Positions 1 to 12,469 of a DNA stretch of 64,000 nt are shown piece by piece. The DNA comes from Eutreptiella sp. 'Long Island Sound 2002'. Lineage: Eukaryota > Euglenozoa > Euglenophyceae > Eutreptiales > Eutreptiaceae. The notes beneath the pieces were generated by a model. The model ran no database searches. It had not been told where the DNA came from and was given only the letters and a program-made list of their open reading frames with translations. Position 1 is the first letter of the stretch. Every line of letters starts with the position of its first letter. The stretch is from the NCBI GenBank assembly GCA_964036045.1, contig OZ038398.1, positions 24,174,052 through 24,238,051 of the forward strand. The letters run 5' to 3'. The position numbers were made by a program, and so were the translations under genes.

Positions 1-2230
1 TTCGGAAGCACCGGAACATGTTCCGGAAGCACCGGAACATGTTCCGGAAGCGCCGGAACATGTTCCGGAAGGAGCGGAACATGTTCCGGAATCACCGGAA
101 CATGTTCCGGAAGCGCCGGAACATGTTCCGGAAGCGCCGGAACATGTTCCGGAAGCGCCGGATCATGTTCCGGAAGGACCGGAACATGTTCCGGAATCGC
201 CGGAACATGTTCCGGAAGCGCCGGATCATGTTCCGGAAGGACCGGAACATGTTCCGGAATCGCCGGAACATGTTCCGGAAGCGCCGGATCATGTTCCGGA
301 AGGAGCGGAACATGTTCCGGAATCACCGGAACATGTTCCGGAAGCGCCGGAACATGTCCCAAAAGCACCGGAACATGTTCCGGAAGCGCCGGATCATGTT
401 CCGGAAGGACCGGAACATGTTCCGGAATCGCCGGAACATGTTCCGGAAGCGCCGGATCATTTTCCGGAATCGCCGGAACATGTTCCGGAAGCGCCGGATC
501 ATGTTCCGGAAGGACCGGAACATGTTCCGGAATCGCCGGAACATGTTCCGGAAGCACCGGATCATGTTCCGGAAGCGCCGGAACATGTTCCGGAAGGACC
601 GGAACATGTTCCGGAAGCACCGGAACATGTTCCGGAGGGACCGGAACATGTTCGGGAAGCGCCGGAACATGTTCCGGAAGCGCCGGAACATGTTCCGGAA
701 GCGCCGGAACATGTTCCGGAAGGACCGGAACATGTTCCGGAAGCACCGGAACATGTTCCGGAAGCGCTGGAACATGTTCCGGAAGCACCGGAACATGTTC
801 CGGAAGCGCCGGAACATGTTCCGGAATCGCCGGAACATGTTCCGGAAGGACCGGAACATGTTCCGGAAGCACCGGAATATGTTCCGGAAGCGCCGGAACA
901 TGTTCCGGAGGCACCGGAACATGTTCCGGAAGCGCCGGAACATGTTCTGGAAGGACCGGAACGTGTTCCGGAAGGACCCGAACATGTTCCGGAAGCACCG
1001 GAACATGTTCCGGAAGCACCGGAACATGTTCCGGAAGCGCCGGAACATGTTCTGGAAGGACCGGAACATGTTCCGGAAGCGCCGGAACATGTTCCGGAAG
1101 GACCGGAACATGTTCCGGAAGGACCGGATCATGTTCCGGACGCACCGGATCATGTTCCGGAAGCGGCGGAACATGTTCCGGAAGGACCGGAACATGTTCC
1201 GGAAGGTCCGGAACATGTTTCGGAAGCGCCGGAATATGTTCCGGAAGCACCGGAATATGTTCCGGAAGCGCCGGAACATGTTCCGGAGGCACCGGAACAT
1301 GTTCCGGAAGCGCCGGAACGTGTTCCGGAAGGACCCGAACATGTTCCGGAAGCACCGGAACATGTTTCGGAAGCACCGGAACATGTTCCGGAAGCGCCGG
1401 AACATGTTCCGGAAGCGCCGGAACATGTTCCGGAATCGCCGGAACTTGTTCCGGAAGCGCCGGAACATGTTCCGGAAGCGCCGGAACATGTTCCGGAGGC
1501 GCCGGAACATGTTCCGGAAGCGCCGGAACATGTTCCGGAATCGCCGGAACATGTTTCGGAAGCGCCGGAACATGTTCCGGAAGCGCCGGAACATGTTCCG
1601 GAGGCACCGGAACATGTTCCGGAAGCGCCGGAACGTGTTCCGGAAGCGCCGGAACGTGTTCCGGAAGCACGCGAGCGTGTTCCTGAAGCACCGGAACGTG
1701 TTCCGGAAGCACCGGAACATGTTCCGGAAGGAACGGAACATGTTCCGGAAGGACCGGAACATGTTCCGGAATCGCCGGAACATGTTCCGGAAGCGCCGGA
1801 TCATTTTCCGGACTCGCCGGAACATGTTCCGGAACCGCCGGATCATGTTCCGGAAGGACCGGAACATGTTCCGGAATCGCCGGAACATGTTCCGGAAGCA
1901 CCGGATCATGTTCCGGAAGCGCCGGAACATGTTCCAGAAGGACCGGAACATGTTCCGGAAGGACCGGAACATGTTCCGGAAGGACCGGAACATGTTCGGG
2001 AAGCGCCGGAACATGTTCCGGAAGCGCCGGAAAATGTTCCGGAATCGCCGGAACATGTTCCGGAAGCACCGGAACATGTTCCGGAAGCGCCGGAACATGT
2101 TCCGGAAGCGCCGGAACATGTTCCGGAAGCGCCGGAACATGTTCTGGAAGGACCGGAACATGTTCCGGAAGCGCCGGAACATGTTCCGGAAGGACCGGAA
2201 CATGTTCCGGAATCACCGGAACATGTTCCG

Positions 2231-4300
2231 GCGATACCGGAACATGTTCCCGAATCGCCGGAACATGTTCCAGAATCGCCGGAACATGTTCCGGAAGGAC
2301 CGGATCATGTTCCGGAAGCACCGGATCATGTCCCGGAAGCGGCGGAACATGTTCCGGAAGGACCGGAACATGTTCCGGAAGGTCCGGAACATGTTCCGGA
2401 AGCGCCGGAATATGTTCCGGAAGCACCGGATCATGTTCCGGAAGCGCCGGAACATGTTCCGGAGGCACCGGAACATGTTCCGGAAGCGCCGGAACATGTT
2501 CCGGAAGGACACGAACATGTTCCGGAAGCACCGGAACATGTTTCGGAAGCACCGGAACATGTTCCGGAAGCGCCGGAACATGTTCCGGAAGCGCCGGAAC
2601 ATGTTCCGGAAGCGCCGGATCATGTTCCGGAAGCGCCGGAACATGTTCCGGAAGCACCGGAACATGTTCCGGAAGCGCCGGAACATGTTCCGTAGGCACC
2701 GGATCATGTTCCGGAAGCGCCGGAACGTGTTCCGGAAGCACGGGAGCGTGTTCCTGCAGCACCGGAACGTGTTCCGGAAGCACCGGAACATGTTCCGGAA
2801 GGAACGGAACATGTTCCGGAAGGACCGGTACATGTTCCGAAAGCACCGGAACATGTTCCGGAAGCTCCGGAACATGTTCCGGAAGCGTCGGAACATGTTC
2901 CGGAAGCGCCAGAACATGCTCCGGAAGCCCCGGAACATGTTCCGGAAGCGCCGGAACATGTTCCGGAATCGCCGGAACATGTTCCGGAAGCACCGGAACA
3001 TGTTCCGGAAGCACCGGAACATGTTCCGGAAGGACCGGAACATGTTCCAGAAGCGCCGGAACATGTTCCGGAAAGACCGGAACATGTTCCGGAAGCACCG
3101 GAACATGTTCCGGAAGCACCGGAAAATGTTCCGGAATCGCCGGAACATGTTCCGGAAGGACCGGAACATGTTCCGGAATGACCGGAACATGTTCCGGAAT
3201 CGCCGGAACATGTTCCGGAAGCGCCGGAACATGTTCCGGAAGCACCGGAACATGTTCCGGAAGCGCCGGAACATGTTCCGGAAGGACCGGAACATGTTCC
3301 GGAAGCACCGGAACATGTTCCGGAAGGACCGGAACATGTTCCGGAAGCGCCGGAACATGTTCCGGAATCGCCGGAACATGTTCCGGAAGGACCGGAACAT
3401 GTTCCGGAAGCACCGGATCATGTTCCGGAAGCGCCGAAACATGTTCCGGAGGCACCGGAACATGTTCCGGAAGCGCCGGAACGTGTTCCGGAAGGACCCG
3501 AACATGTTCCGGAAGCACCGGAACATGTTCCGGAAGGACCGGAACATGTTCCGGAAGCGCCGGAACATGTTCCGGAAGCGCCGGATCATGTTCCGGAAGC
3601 GCCGGAACATGTTCCGGAGGCACCGGAACATGTTCCGGAAGCGCCGGAACGTGTTCTGGAAGCGCCGGAACGTGTTCCGGAAGCGCCGGAACGTGTTCCG
3701 GAAGCACCGGAACGTGTTCCGGAAGCACCGGAACATGTTCCGGAAGGAACGGAACATGTTCCGGAAGGACCGGAACATGTTCCGGAAGCGCCGGAACATG
3801 TTCCGGAAGGACCCGAACATGTTCCGGAAGGACCGGAACATGTTCCGGAAGCACCGGAACATGTTCCGGAAGGAACGGAACATGTTCCGGAATCGCCCGA
3901 ACATGTTCCGGAAGGACCGGAACATGTTCCGGAAGGACCGGATCATGTTCCGGAAGCACCGAATCATGTTCCGGAAGGACCGGATCATGTTCCGGAAGCA
4001 CCGGATCATGTTCCGGAAGCGGCGGAACATGTTCCGGAAGGACCGGAACATGTTCCGGAAGGTCCGGAACATGTTCCGGAAGCGCCGGAATATGTTCCGG
4101 AAGCACCAGATCATGTTCCGGAAGCGCCGGAACATGTTCCGGAGGCACCGGAACATGTTCCGGAAGCGCCGGAACGTTTTTTCGGAAGGACCCGAACATG
4201 TTCCGGAAGCGCCGGATCATGTTCCGGAAGCGCCGGAACATTTTCCGGAAGCACCGGAACATGTTCCGGAAGCGCCGGAACATGTTCCGGAATCGCCGGA
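2231..4300. repeat. Higher-order segment, first copy (paralogue near 6.45-8.35 kb)
   Basis: The same ordered landmarks occur here and about 3.9-4.2 kb downstream: GCGATACC (2,231 and 6,453), the degenerate GAGCGTG unit (2,741 and 6,627), a unit with an AAGCT spacer followed by AAGCGTC (about 2,862 and 6,748), an AATGA spacer (3,177 and 7,063) and the T-run GTTTTTTCGG (4,176 and 8,231). Offsets of 4,222, 3,886 and 4,055 bp differ mainly by whole units, as expected for an old duplication later edited by unit gains and losses. Confidence 0.75.
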
Positions 4301-4383
4301 ACATGTTCCGGAAGCGCCGGAACATGTTCCGGAGGCACCGGAACATGTTCCGGAAGCGCCGGAACGTGTTCCGGAAACGCCGG

Positions 4384-4890
4384 AACGTGTTCCGGAAGCA
4401 CGGGAGCGTGTTCCTGAAGCACCGGAACGTGTTCCGGAAGCACCGGAACATGTTCCGGAAGCACCGGAACATGTTCCGGAAGCGCCGGATCATGTTCCGG
4501 AAGCGCCGGAACATGTTCCGGAAACACCGGAACATGTTCCGGAAGCGCCGGAACATGTTCCGGAATCGCCGGAACATGTTCCGGAAGCGCCGGAACATGT
4601 TCCGGAGGCACCGGAACATGTTCCGGAAGCGCCGGAACGTGTTCCGGAAGCACGGGAGCGTGTTCCTGAAGCACCGGAACGTGTTCCGGAAGCACCGGAA
4701 CATGTTCCGGAAGGAACGGTACATGTTCCGGAAGGACCGGAACATGTTCCGAAAGCACCGGAACATGTTCCGGAAGCCCCGGAACATGTTCCGGAAGCCC
4801 CAGAACATGTTCCGGAAGCGCCGGAACATGTTCCGGAATCGCCGGAACATGTTCCGGAAGCGCCAGAACATGTTCCGGAAAGACCGGAAC
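4384..4890. repeat. 252-bp local tandem duplication
   Basis: Two GAGCGTG landmark units lie exactly 252 bp apart (4,401 and 4,653), each followed by CCTGAAGCACC and further CGTG units, with a matching order of AAGCG, GGATCATG, AAACA and AATCG units between them. Twelve whole units were duplicated. Confidence 0.65.
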
Positions 4891-6452
4891 ATGTTCCGGA
4901 ATGACCGGAACATGTTCCGGACTGACCGGAACATGTTCCGGAATCGCCGGAACATGTTCCGGAAGCGCCGGAACATGTTCCGGAAGCACCGGAACATGTT
5001 CCGGAAGGACCGGAACATGTTCCGGAAGCGCCGGAACATGTTCCGGAAGCACCGGAACATGTTCCGGAAGCGCCGGAACATGTTCCGGAAGCGCCGGAAC
5101 ATGTTCCGGAAGGACCGGAACATGTTCCGGAAGCGCCGGAACATGTTCCGGAATCGCCGAAACATGTTCCGGAAGGACCGGAACATGTTCCGGAAGCACC
5201 GGATCATGTTCCGGAAGCGCCGGAACATGTTCCGGAGGCACCGGAACATGTTCCGGAAGCGCCGGAACGTGTTCCGGAAGGACCCGAACATGTTCCGGAA
5301 GCACCGGAACATGTTCCGGAAGGACCGGAACATGTTCCGGAAGCGCCGGAACATGTTCCGGAAGCGCCGGAACATGTTCCGGAAGCGCCGGATCATGTTC
5401 CGGAAGCGCCGGAACATGTTCCGGAGGCACCGGAACATGTTCCGGAAGCGCCGGAACATGTTCCGGAAGCGCCGGAACGTGTTCCGGAAGCGCCGGAACG
5501 TGTTCCGGAAGCGCCGGAACATGTTCCGGAAGCGCCGGAACATGTTCCGGAGGCACCGGAACATGTTCCGGAAGCGCCGGAACATGTTCCGGAAGCACCG
5601 GATCATGTTCCGGAAGCGCCGGAACATGTTCCGGAGGCACCGGAACATGTTCCGGAAGCGCCGGAACGTGTTCCGGAAGGACCCGAACATGTTCCGGAAG
5701 CACCGGAACATGTTCCGGAAGGACCGGAACATGTTCCGGAAGCGCCGGAACATGTTCCGGAATCGCCGAAACATGTTCCGGAATCGCCGGAACATGTTCC
5801 GGAAGCACCGGATCATGTTCCGGAAGCGCCGGAACATGTTCCGGAAGGACCGGAACATGTTCCGGAAGGACCGGAACATGTTCCGGAAGGACCGGAACAT
5901 GTTCGGGAAGCGCCGGAACATGTTCCGGAAGCGCCGGAACATGTTCCGGAAGCACCGGAACATGTTCCGGAAGCACCGGAACATGTTCCGGAAGCGCCGG
6001 AACATGTTCCGGAAGCACCGGAACATGTTCCGGAAGCGCCGGAACATGTTCCGGAATCGCCGGAACATCTTCCGGAAGGACCGGAACATGTTCCGGAAGC
6101 ACCGGAACATGTTCCGGAAGCGCCGGAACATGTTCCGGAGGCACCGGAACATGTTCCGGAAGCGCCGGAACGTGTTCCGGAAGGACCCGAACATGTTCCG
6201 GAAGCACCGGAACATGTTCCGGAAGCACCGGAACATGTTCCGGAAGCGCCGGAACATGTTCCGGAAGCGCCGGAACATGTTCTGGAAGGACCGGAACATG
6301 TTCCGGAAGGACCGGAACATGTTCCGGAAGGACCGGATCATGTTCCGGAAGCACCGGATCATGTTCCGGAAGCGGCGGAACATGTTCCGGAAGGACCGGA
6401 ACATGTTCCGGAAGGTCCGGAACATGTTCCGGAAGCGCCGGAACATGTTCCG

Positions 6453-8350
6453 GCGATACCGGAACATGTTCCCGAATCGCCGGAACATGTTCCGGAATCG
6501 CCGGAACATGTTCCGGAAGGACCGGATCATGTTCCGGAAGCACCGGATCATGTTCCGGAAGCGCCGGAACATGTTCCGTAGGCACCGGAACATGTTCCGG
6601 AAGCGCCGGAACGTGTTCCGGAAGCACGGGAGCGTGTTCCTGCAGCACCGGAACGTGTTCCGGAAGCACCGGAACATGTTCCGGAAGGAACGGAACATGT
6701 TCCGGAAGGACCGGAACATGTTCCGAAAGCACCGGAACATGTTCCGGAAGCTCCGGAACATGTTCCGGAAGCGTCGGAACATGTTCCGGAAGCGCCAGAA
6801 CATGCTCCGGAAGGACCGGAACATGTTCCGGAAGCGCCGGAACATGTTCCGGAATCGCCGGAACATGTTCCGGAAGCACCGGAACATGTTCCGGAAGCAC
6901 CGGAACATGTTCCGGAAGCACCGGAACATGTTCCGGAAGCACCGGAACATGTTCCGGAAGGACCGGAACATGTTCCGGAAGCACCGGAACATGTTCCGGA
7001 ATCGCCGGAAAATGTTCCGGAATCGCCGGAACATGTTCCGGAAGGACCGGAACATGTTCCGGAATGACCGGAACATGTTCCGGAATCGCCGGAACATGTT
7101 CCGGAAGCGCCGGAACATGTTCCGGAAGCACCGGAACATGTTCCGAAAGCACCGGAACATGTTCCGGAAGCACCGGAGCATGTTCCGGAAGCGCCGGAAC
7201 ATGTTCCGGAAGCGCCGGAACATGTTCCGGAAGGACCGGAACATGTTCCGGAAGCGCCGGAACATGTTCCGGAATCGCCGGAACATGTTCCGGAAGGACC
7301 GGAACATGTTCCGGAAGCACCGGATCATGTTCCGGAAGCGCCGGAACATGTTCCGGAGGCACCGGAACATGTTCCGGAAGCGCCGGAACGTGTTCCGGAA
7401 GGACCCGAACATGTTCCGGAAGCACCGGAACATGTTCCGGAAGGACCGGAACATGTTCCGGAAGCGCCGGAACATGTTCCGGAAGCGCCGGATCATGTTC
7501 CGGAAGGAACCGGAACATGTTCCGGAGGCACCGGAACATGTTCCGGAAGCGCCGGAACATGTTCCGGAAGCGCCGGAACGTGTTCTGGAAGCGCCGGAAC
7601 GTGTTCCGGAAGCGCCGGAACGTGTTCCGGAAGCACCGAAACGTGTTCCGGAAGCACCGGAACATGTTCCGGAAGGAACGGAACATGTTCCGGAAGGACC
7701 GGAACATGTTCCGGAAGCGCCGGAACATGTTCCGGAAGCGCCGGAACATGTTCCGGAATCGCCGGAACATGTTCCTGAAAGACCGGAACATGTTCCGGAA
7801 GCACCGGAACATGTTCCGCAATCGCCGGAACATGTTCCGGAAGCGCCGGACCATGTTCCGGAAGCACCGGAACATGTTCCGGAAGGACCGGAACATGTTC
7901 CGGAAGCACCGGAACATGTTCCGGAAGGAACGGAACATGTTCCGGAATCGCCGGAACATGTTCCGGAAGGACCGGAACATGTTCCGGAAGGACCGGATCA
8001 TGTTCCGGAAGCACCGAATCATGTTCCGGAAGGACCGGATCATGTTCCGGAAGCACCGGATCATGTTCCGGAAGCGGCGGAACATGTTCCGGAAGGACCG
8101 GAACATGTTCCGGAAGGTCCGGAACATGTTCCGGAAGCGCCGGAATATGTTCCGGAAGCACCAGATCATGTTCCGGAAGCGCCGGAACATGTTCCGGAGG
8201 CACCGGAACATGTTCCGGAAGCGCCGGAACGTTTTTTCGGAAGGACCCGAACATGTTCCGGAAGCGCCGGATCATGTTCCGGAAGCGCCGGAACATGTTC
8301 CGGAAGCACCGGAACATGTTCCGGAAGCGCCGGAACATGTTCCGGAATCG
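6453..8350. repeat. Higher-order segment, second copy of the 2.2-4.3 kb block
   Basis: This block carries the landmark series described for 2,231-4,300 in the same order and orientation. The stretch from the GAGCGTG unit to the AATGA spacer keeps a constant 3,886-bp offset (185 units plus 1 bp), so it is the best-preserved part. Downstream the T-run sits at an offset of 4,055 bp, which implies about eight extra units gained in between. Confidence 0.75.
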
Positions 8351-9827
8351 CCGGAACATGTTCCGGAAGCGCCGGAACATGTTCCGGAGGCACCGGAACA
8401 TGTTCCGGAAGCGCCGGAACGTGTTCCGGAAGCGCCGGAACGTGTTCCGGAAGCACGGGAGCGTGTTCCTGAAGCACCGGAACGTGTTCCGGAAGCACCG
8501 GAACATGTTCCGGAAGCACCGGAACATGTTCCGGAAGCGCCGGATCATGTTCCGGAAGCGCCGGAACATGTTCCGGAAACACCGGAACATGTTCCGGAAG
8601 CGCCGGAACATGTTCCGGAATCGCCGGAACATGTTCCGGAAGCGCCGGAACATGTTCCGGAGGCACCGGAACATGTTCCGGAAGCGCCGGAACGTGTTCC
8701 GGAAGGACCGGAACGTGTTCCGGAAGCACCGGAACATGTTCCGGAAGGAACGGAACATGTTCCGGAAGGACCGGAACATGTTCCGAAAGCACCGGAACAT
8801 GTTCCGGAAGCCCCGGAACATGTTCCGGAAGCCCCAGAACATGTTCCGGAAGCGCCGGAACATGTTCCGGAATCGCCGGAACATGTTCCGGAAGCGCCAG
8901 AACATGTTCCGGAAAGACCGGAACATGTTCCGGAAGCACCGGAACATGTTCCGGAAGCGGCGGAACATGTTCCGGAATCGCCGGAACATTTTCCGGCGAT
9001 TCCGGAACATGTTCCGGAAGGACCGGAACATGTTCCGGACTGACCGGAACATGTTCCGGAATCGCCGGAACATGTTCCGGAAGCGCCGGAACATGTTCCG
9101 GAAGCACCGGAACATGTTCCGGAAGGACCGGAACATGTTCCGGAAGCGCCGGAACATGTTCCGGAATCGCCGAAACATGTTCCGGAAGGACCGGAACATG
9201 TTCCGGAAGCACCGGATCATGTTCCGGAAGCGCCGGAACATGTTCCGGAGGCACCGGAACATGTTCCGGAAGCGCCGGAACGTGTTTCGGAAGAACCCGA
9301 ACATGTTCCGGAAGCACCGGAACATGTTCCGGAAGGACCGGAACATGTTCCGGAAGCGCCGGAGCATGTTCCGGAATCGCCGAAACATGTTCCGGAAGCG
9401 CCGGAACATGTTCCGGAAGCGCCGGATCATGTTCCGGAAGCGCCGGAACATGTTCCGGAGGCACCGGAACATGTTCCGGAAGCGCCGGAACACGTTCCGG
9501 AAGCGCCGGAACGTGTTCCGGAAGCGCCGGAACGTGTTTCGGAAGCGCCGGAACGTGTTCCGGAAGCACCGGAACGTGTTCCGGAAGCACCGGAACATGT
9601 TCCGGAAGGAACGGAACATGTTCCGGAAGGACCGGAACATGTTCCGGAAGCGCCGGAACATGTTCCGGAAGCGCCGGAACATGTTCCGGAATCGCCGGAA
9701 CATGTTCCGGAAGGACCGGAACATGTTCCGGAAGCACCGGAACATGTTCCGGAAGCGTCGGAACATGTTCCGGAAGCGTCAGAACATGTTCCGGAAGGAC
9801 CGCAACATGTTCCGGAAGCGCCGGAAC
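8231..9827. repeat. 1,597-bp higher-order repeat, copy 1
   Basis: It begins at the T-run GTTTTTTCGG and contains, in order, the GAGCGTG landmark (8,456), the inverted spacer CGATT (about 8,996), the ACTGA spacer (9,039) and CGTGTTTCGGAAGAACCC (about 9,281). Every one of these recurs 1,597 bp later, and the long open frames through both copies translate almost identically for about 500 codons. The length is 76 units plus 1 bp, the odd base matching the T-run unit. Confidence 0.92.
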
Positions 9828-11420
9828 GTTTTTTCGGAAGGACCCGAACATGTTCCGGAAGCGCCGGATCATGTTCCGGAAGCGCCGGAACATGTTCCGG
9901 AAGCACCGGAACATGTTCCGGAAGCGCCGGAACATGTTCCGGAATCGCCGGAACATGTTCCGGAAGCGCCGGAACATGTTCCGGAGGCACCGGAACATGT
10001 TCCGGAAGCGCCGGAACGTGTTCCGGAAGCGCCGGAACGTGTTCCGGAAGCACGGGAGCGTGTTCCTGAAGCACCGGAACGTGTTCCGGAAGCACCGGAA
10101 CATGTTCCGGAAGCACCGGAACATGTTCCGGAAGCGCCGGATCATGTTCCGGAAGCGCCGGAACATGTTCCGGAAACACCGGAACATGTTCCGGAAGCGC
10201 CGGAACATGTTCCGGAATCGCCGGAACATGTTCCGGAAGCGCCGGAACATGTTCCGGAGGCACCGGAACATGTTCCGGAAGCGCCGGAACGTGTTCCGGA
10301 AGGACCGGAACGTGTTCCGGAAGCACCGGAACATGTTCCGGAAGGAACGGAACATGTTCCGGAAGGACCGGAACATGTTCCGAAAGCACCGGAACATGTT
10401 CCGGAAGCCCCGGAACATGTTCCGGAAGCCCCAGAACATGTTCCGGAAGCGCCGGAACATGTTCCGGAATCGCCGGAACATGTTCCGGAAGCGCCAGAAC
10501 ATGTTCCGGAAAGACCGGAACATGTTCCGGAAGCACCGGAACATGTTCCGGAAGCGGCGGAACATGTTCCGGAATCGCCGGAACATTTTCCGGCGATTCC
10601 GGAACATGTTCCGGAAGGACCGGAACATGTTCCGGACTGACCGGAACATGTTCCGGAATCGCCGGAACATGTTCCGGAAGCGCCGGAACATGTTCCGGAA
10701 GCACCGGAACATGTTCCGGAAGGACCGGAACATGTTCCGGAAGCGCCGGAACATGTTCCGGAATCGCCGAAACATGTTCCGGAAGGACCGGAACATGTTC
10801 CGGAAGCACCGGATCATGTTCCGGAAGCGCCGGAACATGTTCCGGAGGCACCGGAACATGTTCCGGAAGCGCCGGAACGTGTTTCGGAAGAACCCGAACA
10901 TGTTCCGGAAGCACCGGAACATGTTCCGGAAGGACCGGAACATGTTCCGGAAGCGCCGGAGCATGTTCCGGAATCGCCGAAACATGTTCCGGAAGCGCCG
11001 GAACATGTTCCGGAAGCGCCGGATCATGTTCCGGAAGCGCCGGAACATGTTCCGGAGGCACCGGAACATGTTCCGGAAGCGCCGGAACACGTTCCGGAAG
11101 CGCCGGAACGTGTTCCGGAAGCGCCGGAACGTGTTTCGGAAGCGCCGGAACGTGTTCCGGAAGCACCGGAACGTGTTCCGGAAGCACCGGAACATGTTCC
11201 GGAAGGAACGGAACATGTTCCGGAAGGACCGGAACATGTTCCGGAAGCGCCGGAACATGTTCCGGAAGCGCCGGAACATGTTCCGGAATCGCCGGAACAT
11301 GTTCCGGAAGGACCGGAACATGTTCCGGAAGCACCGGAACATGTTCCGGAAGCGTCGGAACATGTTCCGGAAGCGTCAGAACATGTTCCGGAAGGACCGC
11401 AACATGTTCCGGAAGCGGCG
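9828..11420. repeat. 1,597-bp higher-order repeat, copy 2
   Basis: This is the immediate downstream copy of 8,231-9,827, with landmarks at 10,053, about 10,593, 10,636 and about 10,878. Similarity holds through the AAGCGTC pair and the CCGCAACATG unit near 11,400. The sequence then diverges to an AAGCGGC spacer where a third T-run would be expected. Near identity points to a recent event. Confidence 0.92.
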
Positions 11421-12110
11421 GAACATGTTCCGGAAGGACCGCAACATGTTCCGGAAGCGCCGGAACATGTTCCGGAAAGACCGGAACATGTTCCGGAAGC
11501 ACCGGAACATGTTCCGCAATCGCCGGAACATGTTCCGGAAGCGCCGGACCATGTTCCGGAAGCACCGGATCATGTTCCGGAAGCGCCGGAACATGTTCCG
11601 GAGGCACCGGAACATGTTCCGGAAGCGCCGGAACGTGTTTCGGAAGCGCCGGAACGTGTTCCGGAAGCACCGGAACGTGTTCCGGAAGCACCGGAACATG
11701 TTCCGGAAGGAACGGAACATGTTCCGGAAGGACCGGAACATGTTCCGGAAGCGCCGGAACATGTTCCGGAAGCGCCGGAACATGTTCCGGAATCGCCGGA
11801 CCATGTTCCGGAAGCACCGGAACATGTTCCGGAAGCGCCGGAACATGTTCCGGAAGGACCGGAACATGTTCCGGAAGCACCGGAACATGTTCCGGAAGCG
11901 TCGGAACATGTTCCGGAAGCGTCAGAACATGTTCCGGAAGGACCGCAACATGTTCCGGAAGCGGCGGAACATGTTCCGGAAGGACCGCAACATGTTCCGG
12001 AAGCGCCGGAACATGTTCCGGAAAGACCGGAACATGTTCCGGAAGCACCGGAACATGTTCCGCAATCGCCGGAACATGTTCCGGAAGCGCCGGACCATGT
12101 TCCGGAAGCA
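11150..12110. repeat. About 0.5-kb tandem duplication
   Basis: The series AAGGAACGG, AAGCGTC, GCGTCAGAAC, two CCGCAACATG units, an AAAGACC unit, CGCAATCGCC and CGCCGGACCATG occurs twice. The GTCAGAAC landmark is at 11,375 and 11,921 (546 bp, 26 units), while AAGGAACGG is offset by about 504 bp (24 units). The copies therefore differ by about two units. Confidence 0.7.
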
Positions 12111-12469
12111 CCGGAACATGTTCCGGAAGGACCGGAACATGTTCCGGAAGCACCGGAACATGTTCCGGAAGGAACCGAACATGTTCCGGAATCGCCGGAA
12201 CATGTTCCGGAAGCGCCGGAACATGTTCCGGAAGCACCGGAACATGTTCCGGAAGGACCGGAACATGTTCCGGAAGGACCGGAACATGTTCCGGAAGCGT
12301 CGGAACATGTTCCGGAAGCGTCGGAACATGTTCCGGAAGGACCGCAACATGTTCCGGAAGCGGCGGAACATGTTCCGGAAGCGCCGGAACATGTTCCGGA
12401 AGGACCGGAACATGTTCCGGAAGGACCGGAACATGTTCCGGAAGCGCCGGAACATGTTCCGGAAGGACC

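Larger units (their letters stand above)
4171..9840. repeat. GTTTTTTCGG T-run variant, three copies
   Basis: A run of six T replaces the usual TGTTCC at 4,176, 8,231 and 9,828, each time preceded by an AGGCA or CCGCAACATG context and followed by AAGGACCCG, an AAGCG unit and GGATCATG. A related T-rich unit (AAAATTTTTCGG) lies near 13,013 in a different context. The three copies mark the starts of large duplicated blocks. Confidence 0.9.
1..11920. repeat. Array domain A: AATCG, GGATCATG and CGTG-rich
   Basis: This domain has frequent AATCG spacers, GGATCATG palindrome variants, AGGCA spacers (usually one unit before a CGTG run), AAGGACCCG units and runs of two to five consecutive CGTG units. 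A recurrent landmark is a degenerate unit reading CGGGAGCGTGTTCCTGAAGC or a close variant, near 1,671, 2,741, 4,401, 4,653, 6,627, 8,456 and 10,053. The 4,401 to 4,653 spacing is 252 bp, exactly 12 units, so these two are a local duplication. The boundary with the next domain is gradual. Confidence 0.75.
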
